This document shows, piece by piece, positions 11,485-23,264 of a stretch of DNA of 64,000 nucleotides (position 1 is its first letter; each line of letters opens with the position of its first letter). The position numbers and the translations under genes are program-made. The notes under the pieces were generated by a model. The model was not told the origin of the DNA. It saw nothing but the letters and a program-made list of their open reading frames with translations, and ran no database searches. Source of the stretch: Cycas panzhihuaensis (taxonomy: Eukaryota > Cycadophyta); assembly GCA_023213395.1 (NCBI GenBank), contig CM041465.1:100323741-100387740 (forward strand), in the 5' to 3' direction.

Positions 11485-12640
11485 ATTTTAACATTGAGCA
11501 CTTTATTATATCTTATGGCATTTGCCAATGGCAAAAAGAAGAGACAATAAAGCTTCCTAGTCTAGTTCAACCATTACTACTTCTAGGGCATAAATAGATA
11601 AATTAGTATGTATTGTATTACAAGACTACCTAAATCTATAGGTAAAGATGTTATTTTGGTTATCATGAATAACCTAATAAAATATATATTTTTTATTCTA
11701 CTACACAACATAACATATGTAGTTCAAGTTGCTAACTTATTTATGAAGACAATCCATCACCTCCATAGGTTCCTTCAAATAATTATCAATGATCAAGACC
11801 CAAAGTTTACAAGTAAATTCTAATCTAAATTATTTTAACTAGGAGACACCTAATTGCGTATGAATACAACCTATCATCCACAAATGGATGGCTAAATTAA
11901 AGCTATCAATAAATATCTTAAAAGGATATTTATATTGCTTTGTAGGAGATAAATAGTACTAATTGGTACATTTGGTCAAGTATTGATATAATACTTCATG
12001 TCATTCATCAATTGAGATATCTCCCTTCTTAGCACTTTATAACTATCCGCTATTAGACATGAATCCCTTTCTCTAGAAAATAACAAAGGTACTAATAGTC
12101 AAATATATCCAACAACAAACTTTAGATCTTCTTTAGGCTCTTAAAGATAACCTATAATGTGCTCAAAGTTATATGAAGTAACAAGTTGATATCTATCACC
12201 CTGAAAGAGAATTCAACATTCATAATTAGGTTCTTGTTCATCTATAACCTTATAAGTAGTCATCACTCAAGTATTTAGGAAAATAAAAGCATACTCTTTG
12301 ATTCTATGGACCATTTTAAATTCTATAGTGAATCAGTTCTGTCGTGTATATCTTAGATATGCTAGGTGCTTGAATTCATAATGTTCTTTATGTTTCATAC
12401 TCTAAACCCAAAATCAACTCCTAAGTCATATCATAGATTAAATTACCAATACTTGATAAAGGAGGGTAACTTTTCTTAAGTCCAAAGGTAATAAAGATAC
12501 TCATACTAGATAATTATAAAGATGAATAATAAATGAATATTTGATTAAATAGAAGTCACTTTTACATGATGATACCACCTAGAAAAGTGAAGATATCCTT
12601 TAAAAAATCCTTAACCTTCCCATGCTTTAAGGGAAAAGCA
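11485..12640 (+). pseudogene. Gypsy-A: decayed Ty3/gypsy integrase fragment
   Basis: The open part 11608-11823 reads ITRLPKSIGKDVILVIMNNL, then LFMKTIHHLHRF and IINDQDPKFTSKF, the start of a gypsy integrase core (family consensus FITGLPKS-GKD, then SDRDP-F-SKF). After stops it goes on with LRMNTTYHPQMDG (consensus L-MS-AYHPQTDGQ). The DNA upstream was displaced by Copia-2, and the rest has many stops. It is an old remnant. Confidence 0.85.
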
Positions 12641-12660
12641 TTTCAAAGGGGAGGAACTTG
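12641..12660 (+). promoter_or_regulatory. Gypsy-A polypurine tract and start of its 3' LTR
   Basis: CAAAGGGGAGGAAC followed by TTGTTGCAAGCC looks like a gypsy plus-strand primer followed by an LTR start at about 12659. The position downstream of the integrase remnant fits. The LTR end was not found. Confidence 0.55.
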
Positions 12661-15600
12661 TTGCAAGCCTTATAACCAATTAATTAATATTAATAAGCTA
12701 GTTATTAATAATCATGACTTCTAAAAATAGGTGCCTCATTGGTATGAATATGAGCCCAAAATCATGTAAAACATTGTATTTTAATTCAATATAATATAAT
12801 ATATTTCTTCAAGAAATATTTATCTTATTTATTTATATAGTTTATGCTAGATCTACTATGAAGTAAGTCTAATAAACTTGAGAATAAGCATCAGGGCTTG
12901 CACTTGAGCGAGATGCATGAGTATAAGGCACTTGCCTAAAAAGCTTTTGCACTAAAATATCAATGTAGGTAGAAGTAGAAGCAACCCAAGGTAGGTTCTA
13001 CTCATAAGGATGTGCAAGAAGAGCTTAAAGGTTAGATATAGATGCTTTATAACTAAGATGAGGGATGAATCCATGGTGATCCATATAATAATATATGATA
13101 GAGTCACTCAACTAAGATGGAAAACTCTTGTGAAGTGGACTAGACTAGATGTAACTTAATGAAGGACTGAAGTGGTATGACTAGATGATTATCAACTATG
13201 AAGTTTTAGAAACTCCCCAATATGGTTGCAAAAATGATGTTAAATCTCAATGCAAGTTACCCAAGAGACCTTAAGTTAGTGATCTTCACATAAAAGGAAA
13301 TAAAGGTAATGTGTCTTAAGTGGATCCTCAACCCTCCCTATAAGAGAAGAAGGATGTCTCTCTAATAATGTGCTAAATAAATGTTAAGACAAATTATCAC
13401 CTGCTTAACCAACTGTATACACAACACAACCAAACCAAAAGAAACAAATGAAATAACCAAAACCAAATAAAAAATAAAATCAAAAACCCCTTACTTTAGG
13501 GAAGTAATAAATAACTTCCAATAAGTTGAAGGATCATTGGGGTGCTTACCCCAAAGAAGATATCATAATGTTCCTACTTATCTATTCCAAAGTCTTTCTA
13601 AAGATAAAGCTCTAAACTAGACCTTTATCCTACCCTCAAGGAAGAAAAATCTATATTAGTCTAACCAATGAATAAGAGGATTAATGAGTGTAAGGACTCG
13701 AGAGAGCTCAAATCCTAGATTAATGGCCATATTAGGAGTTATTCATTAGGAACTCTCTCACCTAATGGTAATCCACCCATGAGGATAGATAACTCAAAGA
13801 TGTTTGCATTTGATTCTATTGAGTTCTCACACTTAGAGGTAAATAGAAGAGAGAAGAGAGAGTTTCTCTAAACTCAAAGTGTGATGCTAAGCTAAGACCT
13901 TTGATATTTGAAACATGGCAGAAATATCAATCCCAATGAAGAGGAGGTTTATATACCAAAGATGTCAACTCTTGATTAATCAAAAGTCCTCTTATAATAT
14001 GAGGTATTTGCCCCTAGAAAAGGTTAAACTTATACACCAAGGATGCCAAGTCTTGAGTAATCAAATAATTCCTAGAGAGAGAGACAAGACCTAGTTTAGG
14101 GAAATCACATAAGAGCAAACTCCTAAATGCAATTCTAGCATGCACTTATGTTCTAATCCAATCAACAGGCATTTATGCTAAGCATTCACCATGTTATTCA
14201 AAGAAGCAAACATTTTCCTAATGCATCTATAGGTGCATGCATCACTTATCACTGTTGCTCTTTATATTTCTTTTATTTTTGTTATTTTCATTTTTATCTA
14301 ACAAATTATGGAACTATAATTTAATATATAAGAAAGAGAAATCTGAGTTCTTTTGTTACTCTTATACTTTCCTCTCTTTTTTCATATGAAAAACAAAGTG
14401 GAGACAAGGAGGGAGCACAACTCAAAAAATGCAATCAAATGCTTGCCTATCAACTTGACCAATTCTTTTCCTTTTCAAGTCTTGATTAAAGCAACAACAA
14501 GAAAATAAAGCTCCACATGATCATCAAAACTTGAAAATAAATAGCAAAGTAAGAAATGACCTACCTCTTAGCCTTTCTTTCGAAAGAGTCCTCAAGTAAT
14601 AACTTCACTAACTAAGTGATATTCTAGTGTAGATGAGATAGGTTTGTTTACCAACATGCTAGTTAATAAAGATATAATAATAAATCATAATCCCAATAGC
14701 ATTCCAATTATATATAGAGGATTATAAAAGAATAAAAGGGGTATAGGGACTTAGAACCCTATGAAGAAAGGTTTAAGGCTCCTTAGTTTTCACTCTCAAG
14801 ACAATCCATTCACTTCCTTATGGAGCTCATTAGCACTAGGGTTAGATGTATGAACTTCTCTAAGTTATGAGTAGAAACCTACAAACTTGAGGGTTCTTAC
14901 TTTTAAGTAGAAGTAAAAGATATTAAGCTAAACTTTTACAAACATTTGTAACACAAGAAAAACTAAATCTACCTTGTGAAATCAAGTCAACCAATAAACT
15001 ATCCACCATTATAACTTGAATAGGGTAAAACACAATAAAATGTTTAAAATAACTTATAAATAAAATACAACAACTTACTTACTAAAAAAAATTACCCACT
15101 TGAAGGGAATAGTAGGGAGGTGCCTTAAATCAACACTATTGTAGTTCTAAGCTCTCCAAGTTAATGCTCTAGTAAGTAACCAGAAGTAAGGGAATAAATC
15201 TTGAAAGAAGAAGATCAATGTGACTGAGGAATTTCACATAGGAAGAAAGGAGAAGTTTAAAGAAGATATAGCCAAAGGAAGAAAAGAGTGTGAGTTTGGG
15301 TATGTACAACCCCAAATCTCTAATTTCTTTAGTCAATAGTTAGGGATCAAGCTCCAAATAAATTTCTCCCAAGATGCAAGTCCTGGTCACAAGAGTTGAA
15401 TGTAGAATCTAGTCGAACTTTATTTCAAAAATTGTTTTACTCCCCTCTCAGAAAATTAAGGGGGGATTTATAAGTATAAGGGGATGACCCTTGGGTGAAT
15501 TTAAGGGCCTATGGTTTGAGTGAAACCATGGTTCAAACCCATGGTGAAAAGTTAATGCTAGTTGGTTGAAATAATTGAATAAGATTCTAATAATGGACAC

Positions 15601-16871
15601 TTATTTATTTTTTATCTGACCACTTTTTAGGGCATTTAAATCTTCCTATAATCTTTGCTTATGGAATAATAAATACCCCTAAAATGGCATTTAAAATTAT
15701 TAGTAGAAAGTTAAGAAAAAAAGTATCATTTTTTCTCATAAATTTCCACTATGTAAAAAAATATACGTTTTTGGTTGTAACCATAATTACAACCAAAAGT
15801 ACAATTGCAATTAGGGTTGTAACCTAGATTATGATTAAAAATGTGATTATAATCTTGAAATGGTCATAACTTCTTCATACGTCATATGTTTTTGGCACTC
15901 CACTTGTCATTTTAAAGCTATCAATAAACCCGACAGCTTGGCATATATATCTCATATTTAAATTTGATTAATAAAGGAAGAAAATAACACTAAAATGATG
16001 ACCTATCATTGTTTTTTATCACCTCTCATACCACCTTGACTTCAGATTATCAAATATCCCATTTTTTATGGCTGATTTAAGCTCATGACCACTTATTTTT
16101 TATGTAGTTGTGAAGATATATGTAATGGACTTAGTGGAATGATAAACTTCATTTAACACTAAAGCCAAAATTATTAAAAGAGATGAGAAGTAGGTCAAAA
16201 GAAAAAGAAAAAATAATTGAAATAAAGGGAAAGAGGTTCTAGGAATAGGGACTTGAATAGTTATTTTGAGTAAACTTGGAGATGCCATAAAAATATATGT
16301 GTCAATATATATGCATCATAGGTAATAGAAATAGTGACCATCATACATTATAGATATTTAATAAATCACCACAATCATAATAACACTCATTTAGCATCAA
16401 TCTAGTCACTAAATTAAACCATAGAAGGATTAAGAGTAAGGCTCAAACTTGGCCATACCTAAAGGGGTTAAGCATTATGAAACACTTATTATTTTATAGC
16501 CATCTCTTTGTTATAATACAAGTGATATATCTTATTATTCTACCATCTTTGTACCCTTTTGCCATATATTTTGCTAATTTATCATGGATAAAACCAAATA
16601 AAAAGCACTCCAAGTGGTATTAGAGCATTGTTTAAGGGATACTATCAATAGTAGTTAGGACAAAAATAAGAGAGTATTGACAATCTAGCTAACATTCTTT
16701 TTTCCTTTTATTTTAAATAATAATAATTTCTTTCTTTATTTTTTATTCTAAATAAGCAATAATTTCTCTCTTTATTTTTCTACAATATTATGCCCTCTTT
16801 TTGCAAGTAGTAATTTAAGTAAAAACCTTACTCCAGGGGTTTTAAAATAGACACAAGAAAATTATCATTAT
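12661..16871. other. Unassigned AT-rich sequence
   Basis: Over 4 kb with no open frame carrying recognisable similarity and no clear LTR or terminal repeat. The first few hundred bases are presumably the Gypsy-A LTR. The only local structure seen is a perfect hairpin at 15769-15798. The 62-codon minus-strand frame at 16100-16288 is hydrophobic, short and not supported. Confidence 0.5.
15769..15798. repeat. Perfect 12-bp inverted repeat (hairpin)
   Basis: Arms TTTTGGTTGTAA and TTACAACCAAAA flank a 6-nt loop. The related word GGTTGTAACC recurs just downstream near 15813. No T-run suggests a terminator, and no function is assigned. Confidence 0.7.
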
Positions 16872-17216
16872 TATTAACGTGGTAGTTGTTTATTAAGTTA
16901 TGGGTTAATATTAATGTGGTGGTTTAACTTAATTATGATTAACAAAATGTTGTGTATTATATGGAGGGTCACAACCCTTGTTGGTTGACAACCTCTTTGA
17001 AGGATATAAAATCCTAGAGCCCTTGTATATTTATATCAAGAAAATGGTAATGTATATGATTAATAGATCTTTGTAGTGGATTTTTCTCGAAAGGGTTTCC
17101 TACGTAAATCCTGTATACTACATAACTATTTTCTATGTTTATTTTATTTGCTTATTATGTATGGTAAAAGATTTTGTAGATGTAAATGTGTATGAGTTCA
17201 TTTATGTCTCTTAACA
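16872..17216 (+). repeat. Copia-3 5' LTR
   Basis: About 345 bp, starting TATTAACG (TG mutated to TA) and ending TTAACA. A TATA box (GGATATAAAATCC) lies at 17005-17010. It aligns along its length with 52954-53309. Confidence 0.92.
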
Positions 17217-17228
17217 CGGTATTAGAGT
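17217..17228 (+). promoter_or_regulatory. Copia-3 primer-binding site
   Basis: CGGTATTAGAGT directly follows the LTR. It resembles TGGTATCAGAGC with transitions and is an initiator tRNA-Met-type primer site. Confidence 0.85.
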
Positions 17229-18558
17229 TATAAGGTCCTACACAATTGAAGCTAGATGTTGGGTGGAATGGTGAGGTTGTTGGTTGTTAGGTGGTGCCAT
17301 CAAAGTCAAGAGGTTTTCTTAAGGGCCTACTTTTTCAACAACTCACAAGAATAGTCAGAATGGCTAATGGTGGTTGATGAAGTGAAATTCACCTATAAAC
17401 AAGGTTAAGGTACTATTGGAGTCAAAATTCAAATGTGCAATCTATATTCATGGAGTGTGTTAGCTCATTTGGGGTCATATGAAGCCAGTTGGTATATTAT
17501 AGCATAGATTAAAGCCAACATAACATATTCTAATGGAGATTTAGTGGTGGTAAGGATAGCCATACCATTATACAAGTAAACTAGTCCTACTCTTATCAAA
17601 GCACCATTGAAATTGATACATATATAACTATTTTTTATTAAATATATAAATATTTCATCTGCGGGAGAGATTGGAACTTGGAATGGTAGCTTTTTGGCTC
17701 AATGAAAGTGTTGGGTAGCGTTAATAGTTGTAGCAGTAGTCCTTTAATATGTTATGGTCATGTATTGACTGGTGATATCTTTGTGTGAGTATGTGACCTA
17801 CTATTTACAACTTTGTGTGTGATCAGAGGTTGAAATAGTCATATATATGTTGGCTAGGCTACGTGTGACTAATTTTACAAGTTGTAACTAGTCGTAAGTA
17901 GACTTTGGAGATTGTTGAAGCACAGACAACTTGTGTAAAATTTATGGCAACTACTCTTTGTATTTAGCCAATGGAAGAGATATAAAAGGGTGTAATGTTG
18001 ATTTATTTATCAACCTTCAACCTTAGTCAACTAAATAAACATGTGCCATTAGTTATTTAGCATATGAGGCTATTAAAAAGGTGTGCAACTAAAGAGAGAA
18101 AGTCATAACCTTTGAGAATATGTCTTTTGGCATATTCCTCACATAAGTTAACTTTATAAAAAGCTTTTGAACCATTGATATTTCATATATCTCATTTTTT
18201 TATGCTTTGTAGAGTATTCTGGAGTGTTATATGATCATTTTTTGAGCCATTTATTGTGTAGATCTGACTTAGAAGACTATACACCTAGTATTATGATGAG
18301 ATTCCTTTGGCTTAGAGCATATTCTAAGGTATCTTAAGTCATTTTTAAGCCCTTTTAAGATTTTAAGGATTTTTTTGGATCCTATTAGTGAGGGGTGGAT
18401 AGTTGGTGAGTCATTATAGCATGAATAATCATTATTTAGTGATCCCCAATGAGTGTGCCTGAGAAGAAGATGGTCATAGTGGTATAGGTTTTATCTGGAA
18501 GACTATAAGTTTACTAGTCTGGTGATATTAACTCATGTGTTAAAGCTTGTTTCTTGAG
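17229..18558 (+). other. Copia-3 leader
   Basis: About 1.3 kb between primer site and gag start, unusually long for a copia leader. No coding similarity was recognised. An old insertion may lie within it, but no boundaries were found. Confidence 0.4.
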
Positions 18559-19166
18559 ATGGATCATGTGATTCCCAAAGTTATCTTTAAGGGCAATAAT
18601 TTTAGTGAATGGAAGGCCAACATGGAGTTAGTGTTAATGGTGAATCAACTCTAGGCAATTAATAAGATGAAAGTGGACACAATCCCACTTAACTATAAAG
18701 AATGTATATGACTTTAGGAGAAGTAGTTTATGGTCATTGAATTATTGAAATTGTCATTTACACCAATATAGAGGGCATTGATTCACAACCTTAAAGAGCC
18801 AGATGAAATCTGGGCAAAGTTATGTGAAACTTTTAAGAAGAAGAAGATAAATAGACATCTAGCCTTAATGTTAGAGCTTCTCAATTCTAGAGTCGAAGAT
18901 GAGACCAACACAAGTTCCTACTTGAATAAAGTCACTAACTTGAGGAATAATCTAGAAAAGTTGAAGCTAAATTTGATTGATGATATGCTTTTATTTGTGA
19001 TAATCATGTTGAATTGTCAGCTACTTTTGCCACTTTACAGGCCATTTATGGTAGAGATGAGGTGATAGAGGTAGAGACATTTGATGGCATAAAGAGTCTT
19101 ATTCTAACAAAGGATGCTAAGTTAAAATATCATGGAATGCTTGAAGGTTTTGAGTAAATTCAAGCC
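18559..19166 (+). pseudogene. Copia-3 gag, N-terminal part
   Basis: From the ATG at 18559 the frame reads MDHVIPKVIFKGNNFSEWKA, then NMELVLMVNQL, a copia Gag start. The open part 18778-19065 continues IHNLKEPDEIWAKLCETFKK and LNSRVEDETNTSSYLNKV, typical of the UBN2 capsid domain. A shift follows, then QAIYGRDEVIEVETFDGIKS, still matching the family. Stops occur at expected Gln or Trp positions. Tat-1 interrupts it at 19166, and the zinc knuckle resumes after 49497. Confidence 0.88.
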
Positions 19167-21939
19167 TATTTCCCAGCTATCAGGAATGGATACGAACAGG
19201 TCGACTCAGGTAAGCATAGGTATGCTTCTCCCTTTTTACTTTTACTGATTCTTTGGAAAGGTTGACAGAAGTATCACCTTATTGCATGACTAACTGCTTC
19301 ATTTGTATGATCACCTTACATCCATTTACTTGATCATGTTGCTTGTCATATTGTGAGCCTATGACAACCTGCGGGACCTACCTTTCTGTAAGGCAGGCAT
19401 TCCCATGGCACTCTATGACCCTCCGCACCACCTCCACATCGCCTTGAAGCCTCACTTGACTTGTATGATCCGCTTATACCTTGACCCTATGTCCCTATCA
19501 CGGTATTTCTAGGAACTTTAGCCCTTGGTGCTTTATTTGGTCTAGTTCATATGCCTCCTAGACTGTCCCTAGCGACCTGGATAGGAGGGCCAGCCCCTCC
19601 TAAGGCCTCATATACTTCTTTTAGGGCTCCTAGAACTCTGATTATTGCCATTCTGGATTTTTGGTCCTACACCGTTTTAAACTAAGTGGTACTGTGATGT
19701 GACTGTTGCAACATATTTTTTATATCTGTCGTGGCAATTCTCGCCTCTTTCGTAGAATTGCCACATGGCCACTCACCCAACTCAACCCTATTCACTCCCT
19801 AAACACTCGATTAGGATTGAGATGGGTATAAGTCCCAAAAAGATCATCATTTCACATCTCTTGTCTCTCCAACTTCCCATTCAACTGCTGTAGTTATGCT
19901 CTTTTCCTCTTCCCTTCCACAGGTGCATCTGCAATCCTGTGTTTCCTACTGCTCCAGCTCAGGATCTGCCTGCAACGACTCTTCTCCGTGGTGGGAGACC
20001 CTCCTCCAAGCACTTTGAAATAAGATTTTCATGGTTCTCCTTCAAATATGCCTCAACAAGTATCTTCCACAAGGCTTTCTTAGGGAAACCTCCTGTAAAC
20101 CCTATAGGACCTCCACTTTCTCACTGGTTGTAAGAGCAAATCTACCCTAGACTCAGCCCAACAGGTACTTTTGGTCTTATTTTCAGAAGTTTATATGTAT
20201 TCTTTCCATATTAGACTCATTTTCAAGTATATTTTCCTCCTCTCTTCCCTTTGGTTGTAGTAACAATTATCTTTATTTGAGTTTCGATTTGTACTCTCAG
20301 ATTTTCACTTGATTTCTCCACTAGTTTTCCTCAAGAAAGTAGCAAGGGAAGGCTCATAAAGACTGGGTGAAGGGAGTAAGGCAGGATCTGTCCCACTCAA
20401 ACCTACTCCCCAAGGGCAACCCACTTCCTGTCTTTCTTCTCCTGCTTCCATGCTTTCCTTGGGTTAACTAGGAGAAGGTGGAGTCTTGGCCTATGCTGGA
20501 TATCAGCATACACAACCCTTGCTATGCTGATTCTAGGCTTACATGCCCCTCTTTTGGGCCTCCTTCATGCCCCTAACTTTGCCCAGTATCCATTAGGGTC
20601 TTTGGTGAGACTTATGTGACGGATCGTTATCCATAGTGACTCTGTTACCTTGGTATCTCTCTAACATCTTGCCCCATACATTCTCATGCTTGTTGGCTAT
20701 CCATAAACTGTCATATAGCCCTATCTCATTGTACCTAAAGGCTGTGTGGAGAACTTTTGCAGAGGGTTTTACCATCCTGAGGCTGCCCTTCCCTTTTTCT
20801 TGCTTGATGTGTGTGGTTTACTTGAGGAACGTTGAGTTGTTTACAGTAGTAGTTACTTTTGTTTAAATATAATGTTTTAGCATTCACATTACATATATTT
20901 ACATATATATAGCCTCCTTGCAACCCCTTATTAGAAGGGAGAAACTCTTGTATTTGCAGGTTCAAAGTAACATCTGCAAAAAGAAAAGATGCACCAGTTC
21001 TGGGTAAGCCTTTACCCTCTTTTTCTCTTTCACTTTGTTTACTTCCCTTATCTTTTCCGTTCTGCTTATCTCTTATAAGGGGAAGGTAAGGAAGCCCCTA
21101 TCTTCTGCATCAACATCGGTCACACACCAACCGATTGGCGAGAGGGCGTACATAGTGCACAAGCGAGGTCCTTCATCGAACGCCATGTTTTCTAGGTATG
21201 TTTTGTCCCTCTTTCCCATCACCTCTTTTCTTTTTTGCTTTTGTACAAAATCTATTATATTAATCTAATAGATCACATAAGAGCAAAAAGGCGAAATTAA
21301 TTAGCCACTTGCATCTTTTGTATAAGAACATTGCATGTTTATTTTTTATAGGAAAAGGCATAGTAGGAAATACATTCCTCATCCTTTCTCCTATCCATCC
21401 TGAAAAATACCCATAGATGCATTTCATCTAACTTGCTTGCTTGCTTGTGAAATGCTTGTACTTCCTTTCATTTTTCTCTTATCCTTTGCATATTGAATGA
21501 AAGAGAGAGAAAATGAGAGAGTTGCCTTTAGTCCATCCCTTTACTTCCTCCCTTAGTTGTATTTATTTAGACCAAGTAAACTAGGGAAGCCTACTCGCAT
21601 TTATCCTAAGCCCTTCGCCTATACCCTGCCACCTTTGTTTTCCTTCATCATAGGAAAACCCATCGAGGACTCCTCTTTTTTCCTTCCGTCCATCCAAGGG
21701 TGGGGGGACCTTCCCCTTGAGACCATCTAGGCTACCCATGCATGCATCTTTTCTTTCAGATTGAAAGCTACTCCAAGGTAGTTAGGTGTTGTTCGTAGGT
21801 CCTGAACTCGCACTCTAGTGCATGGACGCCCTGCATGGTGTTCCCTTTGCTTATAGGTTCTCATCCACACCTTCAACATCAACTATTGACCACCTTCATT
21901 CTTATTGAGCACAGCAACCATCCCATAGACATGGTTCCA
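19167..21939 (+). repeat. Tat-1 5' LTR
   Basis: About 2773 bp, starting TATTTCCCAGCTATCAGG (TG mutated to TA) and ending GGTTCCA. A TATA-like box is at 19827-19832 (GGGTATAAGTCC), about 660 bp from the start, giving a long R-U5 of about 2.1 kb. Open frames within it are not supported as genes. Confidence 0.9.
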
Positions 21940-21942
21940 CTG

Positions 21943-22227
21943 GTGAATGAGAGATGTTTAGCTGCTTACTAGGCTAACCTCGCATCTAAAGCCTACTCGC
22001 AAAGGACCTACAATAAACACCTTCATTCCCATCCTTTGTATCATGAGGTCCATGTCCTCAAATTGGAATACCTCCATGACCACTTGACTAAATTCAGACC
22101 CAAATGGGTCAGTCCCTTTGTCATTCTCGAGAGTCTCGATAACAACGCATATATGATCGCCACCCTAGAGGGCCTTGAATTTGAGAAAGCCATTAATGGG
22201 AAATTCCTCAAGAAATTCTACATATGA
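21943..22227 (+). pseudogene. Tat-1 integrase C-terminal tail
   Basis: One frame runs from 21943 to the stop at 22225-22227 with a single TAG (AAY-Q-ANLASKAY expected). It reads NERCLAAY, then ANLASKAYSQRTYNKHLHSH, VLKLEYLHDHLTKFRPKW, SPFVILESLDNNAYM and NGKFLKKFYI. This matches the gypsy integrase C-terminal domain (KF-P-W-GP, then LKKYY), as in Tat-lineage elements. The zinc-binding and catalytic core are missing. The domain starts only a few bases after the LTR end, so a deletion joined the primer-site region to integrase. The remaining piece cannot catalyse integration. Confidence 0.82.
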
Positions 22228-22962
22228 TTTCTTCGTTACCTTTTCCACACTCTGAAATTAGCCTAAACTACCATCCTAAGGTTGTTCTCGTTCCTCCTAG
22301 CCACAGGCAGAACAATGGCTTAGGGTGGCCCCCTTGTTCCTTTTTGGTTCCTCCCGCAGAACCCTTGTTCCCATTCTCTTGGGAACCCCATCCTCTTATT
22401 TGGGCAGCTCCCAATTAGGATGACACTCTGGAGTGTCGTCACTCCCATCCTATTTGGAATTTCCTTTTCATATCTCGCTATGCTCCCATGTGGACATGTG
22501 TGCCACCCTATCTCCTAGCCTCACATGTATTTATTGTCGCTACTCAGGGTGATCGTATGTACCTCTACTAGGAATATGGCCCTACATGAAAGGAAATGTG
22601 TATAGCTCAAACAAATATCATAACATATAAATCATATAATGATCAGCTCAAAACATCATCTATCATATCCTCGTGCATCTATGCATCCTCATACACATAC
22701 ATATATACAAGTGTGTAAACGAAAACATACATATCATCCATCACACGTTATGATACACGTCATCATACATCAATTGAGGTATCAACCACCCCATCTATAT
22801 ACATCAAAATAATCATGTGTCATATCATAAAAATGGTATGGTACATCATTCGTGGGAAGACAGAGTCCTTGTAGGGAGGAGTACAAACGTGTGACCACAT
22901 ATGGTGACTCCCTAGAGGTCTGTGCTTTCCCCTGTCTAAAACAAAAACTCCTATATACTACT
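22228..22962 (+). other. Tat-1 spacer between the integrase tail and the antisense gene
   Basis: Non-coding in both directions. It aligns with 29371-30100 of Tat-2. For the minus-strand gene this is the downstream (3' untranslated) side. 22620-22850 is rich in CATA and ATAC words. Confidence 0.55.
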
Positions 22963-23264
22963 CTATTGCTGCTCCACCCCTAGGGCATCATCTCCTGGTC
23001 GATGTGATCCCTCTCCTGGGGACCACATCCCTCCTAGACTCCTCCTCAGTCTTTGGGAGCCTCTTGCCTCACTCCCCTCATCTCGTAGCCTCCTCGGGGT
23101 TATCGCCACTATGTGAGTATGTGTCCTACTCCTCGTTGACCTCAATGCTACCTCATCTACTAATTGATCGTATCGGGCCTGGATATGATCTCAGTCACTC
23201 TCTACATTGTAGAGCCTCTCCTCCATCCCTTTGAGATGCTCTTTCATCACCATAGGTCGGATGT
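22963..23264 (-). pseudogene. Tat-1 antisense gene, last exon, C-terminal part
   Basis: The minus-strand frame reads RSTRSRTHTHIVAITPRR, then LRRSLGGMWSPGEGSHRPG and ends GVEQQ before a TAG at about 22960. It matches the Tat-2 antisense C-terminus (SRSRTHTYTAATIPRRPRDE, then LRRSLGGM). The Tat-2 insertion at 23265 separates it from the rest of the gene at 36672-38825. Confidence 0.75.

Noticed and set aside
12661-16871. A host gene hidden in the unassigned stretch
   Set aside because: No open frame above about 60 codons, no motif, and no splice-linked coding pattern could be supported.
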